This document shows, piece by piece, positions 25,486 through 33,867 of a stretch of DNA of 64,000 nucleotides. Under the pieces are notes generated by a model, which had not been told where the DNA came from, searched no databases, and worked only from the letters and a program-made list of their open reading frames with translations. The position numbers and the translations under genes were made by a program. This stretch comes from Humitalea sp050632385 (GTDB lineage Bacteria > Pseudomonadota > Alphaproteobacteria > Acetobacterales > Acetobacteraceae): assembly GCF_050632385.1 (NCBI RefSeq), contig NZ_CP192599.1:3844001-3908000 (forward strand), written 5' to 3'. Position 1 is the stretch's first letter. The number at the start of each line of letters is the position of its first letter.

Positions 25486-26292
25486 TCAGGCGGGCGGCAG
25501 CGGTGGCCTCGGGTCGAGGAAAAGCTGAAACCACGACAGCGAGAAATGCAGATGCGGCCCGGTCACGCGCCCGGTCATGCCGATGGCGCCGATCCGCTGC
25601 CCCTTCGCCACCACATCCCCCAGCGCCACATCCTGCGCCGACAGATGCGCATAGAGCGTGTTGATCCCATGCCCATGGTCCAGCACCAGCAGGCGGCCGA
25701 AGAAGATGAACTCCCCCGCCAGCGACACCCGCCCCGGCATGGCCGCCAGCACGGGCGTGCCGATCGGCGCCGCGACGTCGAGCCCAAAATGCGGCTGGCG
25801 CGGCTGGCCGTTCAGGATGCGCTGGCTGCCATAGACGCCGCTGATCCGCCCCTGCGCCGGCCAGGCCATCCCGGCCGTGAAGCCCGTGTCGCCGGTATCG
25901 GCCGCGCGGGCGGCGCCCAACTGCTCCCGCTCGGCGGCGATGCGGGCCAGGTCGGCGGCATTGGGCGTCACCTGCGCGGGTGGCAGGCCCTGGATCGACT
26001 GCACGTCCCAGGTCCGGCGCGCGATGGCCAGGCGGGTGGTTTCGGCCTGCCCGCGCGGATTGGTCACGACCAGCACCGCCTGGGCCGCGGCATCGCGCCC
26101 AAAGCCGAAGGCGACATCGCCCGCCGGCGACACGCGCAGCGCCCGCCCGTCCAGGGCCGCGCGGCTGCCCACCGGCACGCGCGCCACGACAAACCCGCCC
26201 TGGGTCAGCCGTGCTGCCGGCAGGTCCAGCGCCCCCGCCGGCCGTGCCAGCAGCAGCAGCGGCGCGGCCAGCGCGGCGCGTCGCCGCATCAC
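25486..26292 (-). CDS. M23-family (LytM-type) metallopeptidase
   Basis: A 268-residue exported peptidoglycan endopeptidase or LytM regulator. A signal peptide of about 21 residues ends PAGA. The catalytic domain lies at about 145-255: HFGLD (first His and Asp zinc ligands) and HLHFS with the final His are both present, together with YAHLSAQDV, so it may be active. The ATG at 26292 overlaps the xseA stop by 4 nt. It probably trims cell-wall cross-links in the periplasm. Confidence 0.88.
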   Translation of the reverse strand: MMRRRAALAAPLLLLARPAGALDLPAARLTQGGFVVARVPVGSRAALDGRALRVSPAGDVAFGFGRDAAAQAVLVVTNPRGQAETTRLAIARRTWDVQSIQGLPPAQVTPNAADLARIAAEREQLGAARAADTGDTGFTAGMAWPAQGRISGVYGSQRILNGQPRQPHFGLDVAAPIGTPVLAAMPGRVSLAGEFIFFGRLLVLDHGHGINTLYAHLSAQDVALGDVVAKGQRIGAIGMTGRVTGPHLHFSLSWFQLFLDPRPPLPPA

Positions 26293-27740
26293 AACAGGCT
26301 CGCCTGCGGCGGCGGCGTTTTCGCCCGGGCGCGTTTCTGGGCGGCGACCACCCCGGCCTCGCCATCGGCGAACACCAGGGTCAGCGCCGCGCCCGGCTGC
26401 ACGGCGGCGGCGCTGGCGATGGGCGCACCCGCGGAATCGCGCACCAGCGCGAACCCCCGCGCCAGCACGGCGGTGTAGGAGGCCGCGGCCAGCCGTGCCG
26501 CCAACCCATGCAGCCGCGCCGTCGCCTCCCGCAGCGCCCCCGCGATTCGCGGGGCCGGGTTGGCGATGCGGTCCAGGCGCGCCCGGCGCTGGTCCAGCAA
26601 GCGGCGCATCGCCGCCCCCTGGCGCTGCTGTTGCATGGCAATCGCCGCGCGACGGGCAAAAATACCCTCGCGCGGGTGCGGCAGGCGTGGCGCGATGGCG
26701 GCCAGGGCGGCGCGCTTGCTGGCAATCCCCGTGGCTGGCGCCCGTGCCAGGCGTGCCGACAAATCGTCCAGCCGCTGGCGCGCCGCCTGCACCCGCCCCG
26801 GCAAATCGGGCAGCGCATTCGCCGCGCGGTCCAGCCGGGTCCTGGCCCGTTCCACCCGCGCCGTGCCGGCGGCCTGCAACCGCGCCTCGGTCTGGCGCAG
26901 TGCCGCCAACAGATCCAACCGCGCCGGCACCGCCATTTCGGCCGCCGCGGTCGGCGTCGGCGCCCGGCGGTCGGAGGCGAAATCGATCAGCGTCGTATCC
27001 GTCTCATGCCCCACGGCGCTGATCAGCGGAATGTGGCTGGCCGCGGCCGCGCGCACCACCGCCTCGTCGTTGAAGGCCATCAGGTCTTCCAGGCTGCCAC
27101 CGCCACGGGCCACGATGATCACATCGGGCGCGGGGCGCATCCGGTTGAAGCCCTCGATCGCGGCGGCGATGCGGGCGGCGGCGCCTTCGCCCTGCACCGG
27201 CACCGGCCACAGCAGAATCTTGCGGGGGAACCGCCGCTGGATGGTGGTGATGATGTCCTGGATCACCGCGCCGCGTTCGCTGCTGATCACCCCGATCACC
27301 GCGGGCAGTCGAGGCAGGGGCCGCTTGCGTTCGGTGTCGAACAGCCCTTCGGCCAGTAGTTTCGCCCGCAGTTTCTCGATGGCGGCCAGCAGCGCGCCCT
27401 CGCCGGCGTAATCCAGCCGGTCCACGGTCAATTGGTAGTTCGACTGGTCCGGATAGGTGGTCAGCTTGCCCGAGGCGATCACCTCGGTCCCATTTTCCGG
27501 CTTGATGCCCGAACGGCCCGGCGACCAGGACCACATGACGCAGCGGATCTTGCCGCCACCCTCCGGGTCCTTCATCGAGAAATAGAACCGGGTGGGGCCA
27601 TAGGCCTTGGCCTCGGTCACCTCGCCCCGCACGCGGACGCGGCCGAAAGCGCCCTCGATCGTGCGCTTCACGGCGCCGGACAACTCGCCGACGGTGTATT
27701 CGGGAATGTTGCTGGGGGCGGGTTTGTCCATCCCCGGCAA
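26289..27740 (-). CDS. xseA: Exodeoxyribonuclease VII large subunit
   Basis: Large subunit of the single-strand exonuclease VII used in mismatch and other repair, 483 residues from a TTG at 27740. GGAAGG lies 5 nt before this TTG; an ATG at 27731 is the alternative start. An N-terminal OB-fold carries YTVGELSGAVKR and RVRGEVTEAK. The catalytic core carries GVISSERGAVIQDI, VARGGGSLEDLM and SAVGHETDTTLIDF. A long Arg/Ala-rich coiled coil (about 290-430) precedes the C-terminus. The small subunit xseB is not in the window. Confidence 0.94.
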   Translation of the reverse strand: MPGMDKPAPSNIPEYTVGELSGAVKRTIEGAFGRVRVRGEVTEAKAYGPTRFYFSMKDPEGGGKIRCVMWSWSPGRSGIKPENGTEVIASGKLTTYPDQSNYQLTVDRLDYAGEGALLAAIEKLRAKLLAEGLFDTERKRPLPRLPAVIGVISSERGAVIQDIITTIQRRFPRKILLWPVPVQGEGAAARIAAAIEGFNRMRPAPDVIIVARGGGSLEDLMAFNDEAVVRAAAASHIPLISAVGHETDTTLIDFASDRRAPTPTAAAEMAVPARLDLLAALRQTEARLQAAGTARVERARTRLDRAANALPDLPGRVQAARQRLDDLSARLARAPATGIASKRAALAAIAPRLPHPREGIFARRAAIAMQQQRQGAAMRRLLDQRRARLDRIANPAPRIAGALREATARLHGLAARLAAASYTAVLARGFALVRDSAGAPIASAAAVQPGAALTLVFADGEAGVVAAQKRARAKTPPPQASLL

Positions 27741-27741
27741 G

Positions 27742-28398
27742 CTAGCCTTCCCCGACCGCCGCCGCCATGCGGGCCGCCAGGCGCCGACGCATCATCTCCC
27801 GCACCAGGAACCAATTGCCCAGGACGAACACCGCCACCAGCACCGCCCAGAAAACGCCGTTCTGCGATTTCGCCGCGGCATCCGCCCCGACGGCGGCCGT
27901 CCAGCCCGGCAGCAGCATCACCGGCGCCCAGACGATGGCCGAGGCGATATTGGCCGATTGGAACACGCCCTCCGGCATCCGGACCACGCCGGCCACGGCC
28001 GGGGCCACCGCCCGCATCGGCCCCAGGAACCGGCCGAAGAAAATCGCCGCCCAGCCCCAGCGGCGGAACAGCAGCAGCGCCCGGGCATAGTTGCGCCGTT
28101 GCGACCGCGGCAGCCATTTTTGCACCAGGCGCTTGCCAAAGGCCCGGCACAGCCAGAAGCCGATGGCATCCCCCACGATGGCGCCGCCGATGGCCGCGAT
28201 CAGCACCGGCCCGGGTTCCAGCACGCCGCTGCCGACCAGCGCGCCGATCCCCAGCAACATCGCCGTCGCCGGCACCAGGATGCTGACGCCGGGGAAGGAT
28301 TCCAGGAAGGTGACGGCAAAGACGGCAAAGGGCGCCCAGGCATCGCCAGCGCGCAGCCAGCCCTCGAACATCGCGATCAGCGGGTCGAACATGAACAT
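27742..28398 (-). CDS. DedA-family (VTT-domain) membrane protein
   Basis: A 218-residue inner-membrane protein from the ATG at 28398; further starts at 28392 and 28449 are possible. It has the DedA layout: an early re-entrant region (FLESFPGVSILVPATAM), then IGGAIVGDAIGFWLCRAFG, FGRFLGPMRAVAPAVAG with the conserved Gly/Arg/Pro pattern, and a final helix. DedA proteins are linked to lipid scrambling and envelope homeostasis. It ends 1 bp before the xseA start, so the two form one operon. It is divergent from purD. Confidence 0.82.
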   Translation of the reverse strand: MFMFDPLIAMFEGWLRAGDAWAPFAVFAVTFLESFPGVSILVPATAMLLGIGALVGSGVLEPGPVLIAAIGGAIVGDAIGFWLCRAFGKRLVQKWLPRSQRRNYARALLLFRRWGWAAIFFGRFLGPMRAVAPAVAGVVRMPEGVFQSANIASAIVWAPVMLLPGWTAAVGADAAAKSQNGVFWAVLVAVFVLGNWFLVREMMRRRLAARMAAAVGEG

Positions 28399-28479
28399 GT
28401 CCAGATTGTCATGCGGCAGCCTATAGCCCTGCGATTGCGGCACGGCCATGGCGAGGCGTCGAAGAGAGGATTTTTTCGC

Positions 28480-29775
28480 ATGCGGGTTCTGGTCGTGGGC
28501 GGCGGTGGGCGGGAACACGCGCTGTGCTGGAAACTGGCGCAAAGCCCCCTGTTGACCGCGCTGTGGTGCGCGCCGGGCAATGCCGGGATCGCCGAAGTGG
28601 CGCGTTGCGTGCCGATCGGGGCGACCGACATCCCGGCCCTGGTCGCCTTCGCCGTTGAACAGCGGATCGACCTGGTCGTGGCGGGGCCGGAGGCGCCGCT
28701 GACCATTGGCCTGGCCGATGCCTGCGCCGCCGCCGGGTTGCGCTGCTTCGGCCCCTCCGCCGCCGCCGCCCAGCTTGAGGGCAGCAAGAGCTTCATGAAA
28801 CAGGTCGCCGACGCCGCCGGCGCGCCCACGGCGGCCTGGGCACGGTTTTCCGACAGCGCCCTGGCCCGCGCCTACGTCCGCACCACCGGCGCGCCCATCG
28901 TGGTCAAGGCCGATGGCCTGGCCGCCGGCAAGGGTGTCGTGGTCGCGAGTTCGGTGGAGGAGGCCGAGGCCGCCATCGCCGAGATCATGGACGACCGCAT
29001 CCATGGCGCGGCCGGGGCCGAGGTCATCATCGAGGAATGCATGACCGGCCCCGAAATCTCCTTCTTCGCGCTCTGCGACGGGGTGACCGCCGTGCCCTTC
29101 GGCGCGGCCCAGGACCATAAGCGCGTGGGCGACGGCGACACCGGCCCGAACACCGGCGGCATGGGTGCCTATGGCCCGCCGCCGATCTTTACGGCCGCGA
29201 TGCAGGCGGAGGTGATGGCCCGTTGCATCACCCCCGTCCTGGCCGACATGGCCGCCCGCGGGGCGCCGTTTCGCGGGGTGCTCTTCGCCGGGCTGATGCT
29301 GACGCCGACGGGGCCGCGCCTGCTGGAATTCAACGTCCGCTTCGGCGACCCGGAATGCCAGGTGCTGATGCTGCGGCTGGAATCGGATCTGCTGCCGTTG
29401 CTGGTCGCGGCCTGCGAAACCCGTCTGCACGAGGTGCCCGTCGTCTGGCGCGACGAGTCCGCGGTCGTCGTGGTCATGGCGGCCGAGGGCTACCCCGGCA
29501 CCCCCCGGCGCGGCACGGTGATCCGCGGTCTGGAGGCCGCCGACGCCATCCCGCGGGCAAAAGTGTTCCACGCGGGCACGGCCCTGCGTGCGGATGGCGC
29601 CGTGATCGCCGAGGGCGGGCGCGTGCTCGGTCTGGCCGCAACCGGGACCGACCTGCGTCATGCGCGGGATACGGCCTATGCGGCCGTCGCGGCCGTGGAT
29701 TGGCCAGAGGGGTTTTGCCGCGGCGATATCGCCGCGCGCGCTGTGATGCCGCCGACGGCTGCAACGGGTGAGTGA
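28480..29775 (+). CDS. purD: Phosphoribosylamine-glycine ligase
   Basis: ATP-grasp enzyme of purine synthesis that joins phosphoribosylamine and glycine to give GAR. It is 431 residues from the ATG at 28480, with GAGAGGA upstream. Landmarks are MRVLVVGGGGREHAL, VVAGPEAPLTIGLAD, VVKADGLAAGKGVVVA (ATP-grasp), AQDHKRVGDGDTGPNTGGMG and LEFNVRFGDPE. The 3' end runs into a short copy of the foldback repeat. Confidence 0.96.
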   Translation: MRVLVVGGGGREHALCWKLAQSPLLTALWCAPGNAGIAEVARCVPIGATDIPALVAFAVEQRIDLVVAGPEAPLTIGLADACAAAGLRCFGPSAAAAQLEGSKSFMKQVADAAGAPTAAWARFSDSALARAYVRTTGAPIVVKADGLAAGKGVVVASSVEEAEAAIAEIMDDRIHGAAGAEVIIEECMTGPEISFFALCDGVTAVPFGAAQDHKRVGDGDTGPNTGGMGAYGPPPIFTAAMQAEVMARCITPVLADMAARGAPFRGVLFAGLMLTPTGPRLLEFNVRFGDPECQVLMLRLESDLLPLLVAACETRLHEVPVVWRDESAVVVVMAAEGYPGTPRRGTVIRGLEAADAIPRAKVFHAGTALRADGAVIAEGGRVLGLAATGTDLRHARDTAYAAVAAVDWPEGFCRGDIAARAVMPPTAATGE

Positions 29776-29852
29776 AACATGGGGAGTGGCGCCATGGAGA
29801 GGGCTTCGCCCCATTTCAAAGCACAACTTCCCCATTTTTCCCGCGATCCGCC
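29764..29852. repeat. Short copy of the foldback repeat, between convergent purD and an unknown gene
   Basis: About 89 bp sharing the outer parts of the 2147-2426 element: GGGAGTGGCGCC near the left end, a hairpin with a CTTCG turn at about 29797-29813, and ACTTCCCCATTTTTC near the right end. The outer arms pair with each other, as in the long copy. The central part of the long copy (second hairpins and the AAAATAAAGGG arms) is absent. It overlaps the last codons of purD. Confidence 0.55.
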
Positions 29853-29858
29853 CAGTGT

Positions 29859-31052
29859 CTACCCCGCGTCCAGCAGCGCCAGTCCCGCCTCGGGCTTGTC
29901 CAGGATCTCAGTCAGGCGCGCGGCGGTCACCAGCGGCAGGCGTGCCGGGCGGCGTGCGATGGTGGCGATGACCGCGGCCAGGCTTTTCGCATAGGGGCCG
30001 GCCTCGCCGATCGCGGCGCCGGCGCGCGCCAGGCGTCGCAGGCCACGGGCGGCGTCCTCCAGCGCGGCGGGTTCGGCGCCGTCCAACAGGGGCTGCAACA
30101 GCGTCGCCTGCATCAGGGCGGCGAAGCGTGCCAGGCAATCGGCGGCGGCGCGCTGGCGCAGGCGGTGCAGATGCGCCCGGCGACGGGCGCGGTCGGCGGC
30201 CGGGGCGTCCTCCATATCGGCCAGCAAGCGCGCCAGGCCATGCGCCGCGGCGGCGGCCCCGACGGCGGTTTCGCTGGCGAAGGGATGAATCTCGCACCCC
30301 TCGAGGAACACGTCGAGCGCGAGTTCCGCGGGCACATGCGCCCGCGGGTCCAGCCGTGCCGCCACGCTGGCGATGGTGCCGGGCATGGCCGAACGGGTGA
30401 TCAGCAGGTTGAGACCCGCGGTGAAGGGCCCCGGCCCCTCGGCCAGCAGCGGCAGCAATGCGGCGCGCAGCAGGGCCGCATCGGGTTCGGTGGCGCTGGC
30501 GGCCAGCCACAGCGCATGGCCCTGGCGCAGCACGGCGGCGGCGAGCTTCAGCAGGGGCGCCGCATCCTCGGGCTTTAGCCCGGTGTCGGACCAGCCCGGC
30601 GGCAGCTCCGCGGCGTCGAACGCGGCGGCGGCGGCGGGCCAGAGCATGGCGCCCGTATCGGCCACTGCCGCGACATCGACGGTCCGCCGCCCCTGGAGCT
30701 GGGCGGTGACGTCACCCCACAGCGCGGGGGCGGCGCGTTCCACCAGATGGGCCAGGGGGATCAGGATGCTGCGCGGGATCGCCGGCAGGCCGCGCCGCCA
30801 GGCCGCGGGCTGCATGATCGCGCCGTTCAAGGGTTCGAACAGCAGCCGCACCGGGCGCATCGGGCGCGGGATGCGCAGGCGGCGCAGGCGCGGGCGGATG
30901 CCTTGCAGGATGCGGTCCACCTGGTCGCGATCGGGCCAGGCGTCCAGCATGGGCAGGACGCGGCCCAGCATCTCATCCGGCGCCGAGACCAGGCTGGCCT
31001 GCAGGCTGCGCAGGCTGCTGGCGCCCGGGACGGTCCTGGCGGGGCCGTTCAT
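29859..31052 (-). CDS. Hypothetical protein, second of an overlapping pair
   Basis: A 397-residue protein of unknown family. It is very rich in Ala, Arg and Leu and looks mainly alpha-helical, with no signal peptide or clear membrane helix. I placed the start at the ATG at 31052, which overlaps the upstream gene's stop by 4 nt; the frame is open far upstream, but that part is antisense-like Arg-rich shadow. It is probably translated together with the 31049-32113 gene, and the two products may form a complex. No catalytic motif is visible. Confidence 0.7.
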   Translation of the reverse strand: MNGPARTVPGASSLRSLQASLVSAPDEMLGRVLPMLDAWPDRDQVDRILQGIRPRLRRLRIPRPMRPVRLLFEPLNGAIMQPAAWRRGLPAIPRSILIPLAHLVERAAPALWGDVTAQLQGRRTVDVAAVADTGAMLWPAAAAAFDAAELPPGWSDTGLKPEDAAPLLKLAAAVLRQGHALWLAASATEPDAALLRAALLPLLAEGPGPFTAGLNLLITRSAMPGTIASVAARLDPRAHVPAELALDVFLEGCEIHPFASETAVGAAAAAHGLARLLADMEDAPAADRARRRAHLHRLRQRAAADCLARFAALMQATLLQPLLDGAEPAALEDAARGLRRLARAGAAIGEAGPYAKSLAAVIATIARRPARLPLVTAARLTEILDKPEAGLALLDAG

Positions 31053-32113
31053 GCGCGCAGCGACCAGGCCATCGTGGATTCGGCCAGCCACTGCGGTTCG
31101 GGACCGAGCGGGCGCAGGCTGCCTGGCACGCTGCCGGCGCGGCCGGGGGCGGCGAGCGGGCGTCCGGCCCAGGCCGATGCCTCGACCGGCCAGGTGGGCG
31201 CGAGCGCCGACAGGGTGTCGAGCAAGGTATCGCCCAGCCCCGGCACCAGGGCATGCAGCGCGGGCAGGCGCGGCCAGCCGTCCAGGCACCAGCCGGGCCG
31301 CGCCGCCAGGTCGGCCAGCCCCGCCACCCGTTCGGGCCAGGCACCCAGCAGGGTCGCGATGTCCTTGATCGCGGCGCCCACGGCGCGCCACTGCTGGTCG
31401 GCCAGGTCGGCAGCGTCCTCCACCCGTTCGATCAGATGCGCCGCGGTGCTGCCCCGGCGCAGAGCCGCGGCGAGGTGGCGCAAGGCCGCGATGCCCTGCA
31501 CGACCGGGGCTGCTTCGGTCTGCGGCAGCAGCCCGAGCGGCGCGACCAGGATCGCGAGGTCGTTCAGCCGCGCGGCGATGGTCATCGCCGGCAATCCCTG
31601 TGCGGCACCGAGTGCCGCGAGCGCCCAGGCGGCCCGCCGTTCGCGCCCGGCCGGGACATCGGCCGCCAGCGGCGGGCCGGAACCAGGGGGTTCCATGGCC
31701 ATGACCAGCCGGGCGACCAGGCCGGCGCGCGATGCGTCCAGCACGCGCGCATCGGCGGCCAGGGCGGCGCGCGCGGCGGCTTCCGCCGCAGGCCCCGCCG
31801 CCCCGCCAGCCGCGACCGCCAGCGCATGAGACCGCACCAGATCCGGCGTCGGCGGGCCCAGCGCGCGGATCAGCAGGATGTCGAACAGGCTGGGCGCGGC
31901 CAGGCCGGCCAGGGCGTCCCATGGCAGCACATACAGGCCCCGCCCGCCGGAGGGATTGGGCAGCAGGTATTCGCGCGACCCACCGGCCGTGGCGCGCACG
32001 CGGACGCCGGCCAGGGCCGGGCCGGTCATCGGCAGCAGGACGCCCCGATCGGCGAAGGTCGCGACCTGCTCCGTCACCAACGGGAAGGTCGTTCTGGTTT
32101 GTTGCTGTTCCAC
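31049..32113 (-). CDS. Hypothetical protein, first of an overlapping pair
   Basis: A 354-residue protein with a GTG start at 32113 and no family that I recognise. The first 75 residues look like a small beta-rich domain (VLLPMTGPALAGVRVRA, REYLLPNPSGG, GLYVLPWDAL). The rest is Ala/Leu-rich helix. There is no signal peptide. It lies 42 bp downstream of the crotonase gene on the same strand and overlaps the following unknown gene by 4 nt. A link with fatty-acid genes would be context only. Confidence 0.68.
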   Translation of the reverse strand: MEQQQTRTTFPLVTEQVATFADRGVLLPMTGPALAGVRVRATAGGSREYLLPNPSGGRGLYVLPWDALAGLAAPSLFDILLIRALGPPTPDLVRSHALAVAAGGAAGPAAEAAARAALAADARVLDASRAGLVARLVMAMEPPGSGPPLAADVPAGRERRAAWALAALGAAQGLPAMTIAARLNDLAILVAPLGLLPQTEAAPVVQGIAALRHLAAALRRGSTAAHLIERVEDAADLADQQWRAVGAAIKDIATLLGAWPERVAGLADLAARPGWCLDGWPRLPALHALVPGLGDTLLDTLSALAPTWPVEASAWAGRPLAAPGRAGSVPGSLRPLGPEPQWLAESTMAWSLRA

Positions 32114-32155
32114 GCCGGCACACTTGGCGCCGGCGGGTTAGCGCCGGGTTACGGA

Positions 32156-32941
32156 TCAGGCGCCGCGGAACACCGGCTTGCGCTTTTCCTGGAAGGCCAG
32201 GGTCGCCTCGCGGAAATCGGCCGTCTTGGCAAAGCCCTGGGCGGCGGCCTGTTCCTCCGCCGAGACGGGGATCGGCCCGCGCAGGGCTTGCAGGGCGCGC
32301 TTGTGGTAGCGGTTGGACAAAGGCGCGCCCTGGCAGATGCGCCGGGCCAGGGCGTCGGCTTCGTCGAAGACGGCGTCATCGGGCACGAGGCGGCTGATGA
32401 GGCCCTTCTGGAAGGCTTCGGGGCCGGTGAAGACGCGGCCCTCGATCATCAATTCGCAGGCGATGGCATAGCCGACGACGGAGAGGATCGGGTCCAGTTC
32501 GGCATGCGCGTACCAGATGCCGCGTTCGCGGGCGGGCACGCCGAGCTTCATGCTTTCGCCGCCGACGCGGAAATCGCACATGCTGGCGATGCCGGCGCCG
32601 CCGCCCATGCACCAGCCGCTGATCGCCGCGACCACGGGATGGGTGCAGGTGCGGATCGCCTGCATCGTGTGGTGCAGGTCTTCGTTGTAGCTGGTCGGCT
32701 TGTCGGGCGTGCCGCGGTCGCGGTCGAAGGCCGCGATATCGGCGCCCGCGGAGAAGGCGGCGCTGCCGGCGCCACGGATGACGATGCAGCCGATCTCGTT
32801 CACATCGCCCAGGGTGTCGAAAGCCGAGCCGAGCGCCTGCCACATCGGCAGGTCCAGCGCGTTGCGCTTTTCGGCACGGTCGATCAGCACCGTGGCCACG
32901 GGGCCATCGGTCATGACCTTGATCCTGTCGTGGGTGATCAT
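32156..32941 (-). CDS. Crotonase-fold protein (enoyl-CoA hydratase/isomerase family) lacking both catalytic glutamates
   Basis: A 261-residue crotonase-fold protein. The CoA-binding oxyanion parts are present: AFSAGADIAAF near 62-72 and GWCMGGGAGIAS near 109-120. Aligned to rat enoyl-CoA hydratase, the two catalytic Glu positions, 20 residues apart, read Gly117 and Ala137 (VPARE instead of QPEI). A plain hydratase reaction is therefore doubtful; it may be an isomerase, hydrolase or other crotonase member. Its start overlaps the hbd stop by 4 nt, so it belongs to the etfB-etfA-hbd operon. Confidence 0.8.
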   Translation of the reverse strand: MITHDRIKVMTDGPVATVLIDRAEKRNALDLPMWQALGSAFDTLGDVNEIGCIVIRGAGSAAFSAGADIAAFDRDRGTPDKPTSYNEDLHHTMQAIRTCTHPVVAAISGWCMGGGAGIASMCDFRVGGESMKLGVPARERGIWYAHAELDPILSVVGYAIACELMIEGRVFTGPEAFQKGLISRLVPDDAVFDEADALARRICQGAPLSNRYHKRALQALRGPIPVSAEEQAAAQGFAKTADFREATLAFQEKRKPVFRGA

Positions 32942-33867
32942 CGCGTCGGCTGTGGCGGCGTCACGCTGTAGTCGTAAAAGCCCTTGCCGGTCTTGCGACC
33001 GAGCCAGCCGGCTTCGACATACTTCACCAGCAGCGGGCAGGGCCGATACTTGCTGTCGCCCATGCCTTCGTAGAGCACGCCCATGATCGAGGCACAGGTA
33101 TCCAGCCCGATGAAATCGGCCAGTTCCAGCGGCCCCATCGGGTGGTTGGCGCCGAGCTTCATGGCGGTGTCGATGGAGGTGATGTTGCCCACGCCCTCAT
33201 ACAACGCGTAGCAGGCCTCGTTGATCATCGGCACCAGGACGCGGTTGACGATGAAGGCGGGGAAATCCTCGGACGTCGCGACGGTCTTGCCCAGCTTATG
33301 GGCCAGGGCCTCGATCGCGCGAAAGGTGACTTCGTCGGTGGCGATGCCGCGGATGACCTCGACCAGCTTCATCACCGGCACGGGGTTCATGAAGTGCATG
33401 CCGATGAAGCGGTGCGGCCGGTCGGTCGCGGCCGCCAGGCGGGTGATGGAAATGGAGGAGGTGTTGGAGGCCAGCATCGCCGAGGGCTTCAGATGCGGGG
33501 CGACCGAGCGGAAGATGGCGTGCTTGACGGCTTCCTTTTCCGTCGCGGCCTCGATCACCAGGTCGCAATCGTTGAGCACGGGGTATTCGGTGCCGGTGGT
33601 CACCAGCGCCAGCGCCGCGTCGCGCTGTTCGGCGGTGATGGTGTTGCGGTTGACCTGGCGGTCCATGTTCTTCGACATCACGCCACGCGCGCGTTCCAGC
33701 GAGGCCGGATCGACATCGATCATCCGGACCGCGATCCCCGCCAGGGCCGCGACATGGGCGATGCCGCTGCCCATCTGCCCGGCGCCGATCACGCCGATGG
33801 TGGCGATGGTCGGCAGGCTGGAACCGGCGGCGGTTTCCGCCGGCGCGGGCTTGATGTCGACGGTCAT
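32938..33867 (-). CDS. hbd: 3-hydroxybutyryl-CoA dehydrogenase
   Basis: NAD-dependent 3-hydroxyacyl-CoA dehydrogenase, 309 residues. The Rossmann motif is GVIGAGQMGSGIAHVAA near residues 25-41. SNTSSISI and HFMNPVPVMKLVEVI carry the catalytic Ser/His region, and SEDFPAFIVNRVL leads into the C-terminal dimer domain with GANHPMGPLELADFIG. It oxidises or forms (S)-3-hydroxybutyryl-CoA. The stop of etfA overlaps its start by 4 nt, and the crotonase gene overlaps its end. Confidence 0.92.
   Translation of the reverse strand: MTVDIKPAPAETAAGSSLPTIATIGVIGAGQMGSGIAHVAALAGIAVRMIDVDPASLERARGVMSKNMDRQVNRNTITAEQRDAALALVTTGTEYPVLNDCDLVIEAATEKEAVKHAIFRSVAPHLKPSAMLASNTSSISITRLAAATDRPHRFIGMHFMNPVPVMKLVEVIRGIATDEVTFRAIEALAHKLGKTVATSEDFPAFIVNRVLVPMINEACYALYEGVGNITSIDTAMKLGANHPMGPLELADFIGLDTCASIMGVLYEGMGDSKYRPCPLLVKYVEAGWLGRKTGKGFYDYSVTPPQPTR

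Noticed and set aside
28399..29835. Long minus-strand frame continuing upstream of dedA
   Set aside because: It is antisense to purD, with high His/Gly/Arg content typical of a shadow frame in GC-rich DNA.
31053..32123. Upstream extension of the 29859 gene to a 754-residue frame
   Set aside because: The extra part is an Arg/Pro/Gly-rich shadow of the 31049-32113 gene, and a 4-nt overlap start at 31052 explains the gene better.
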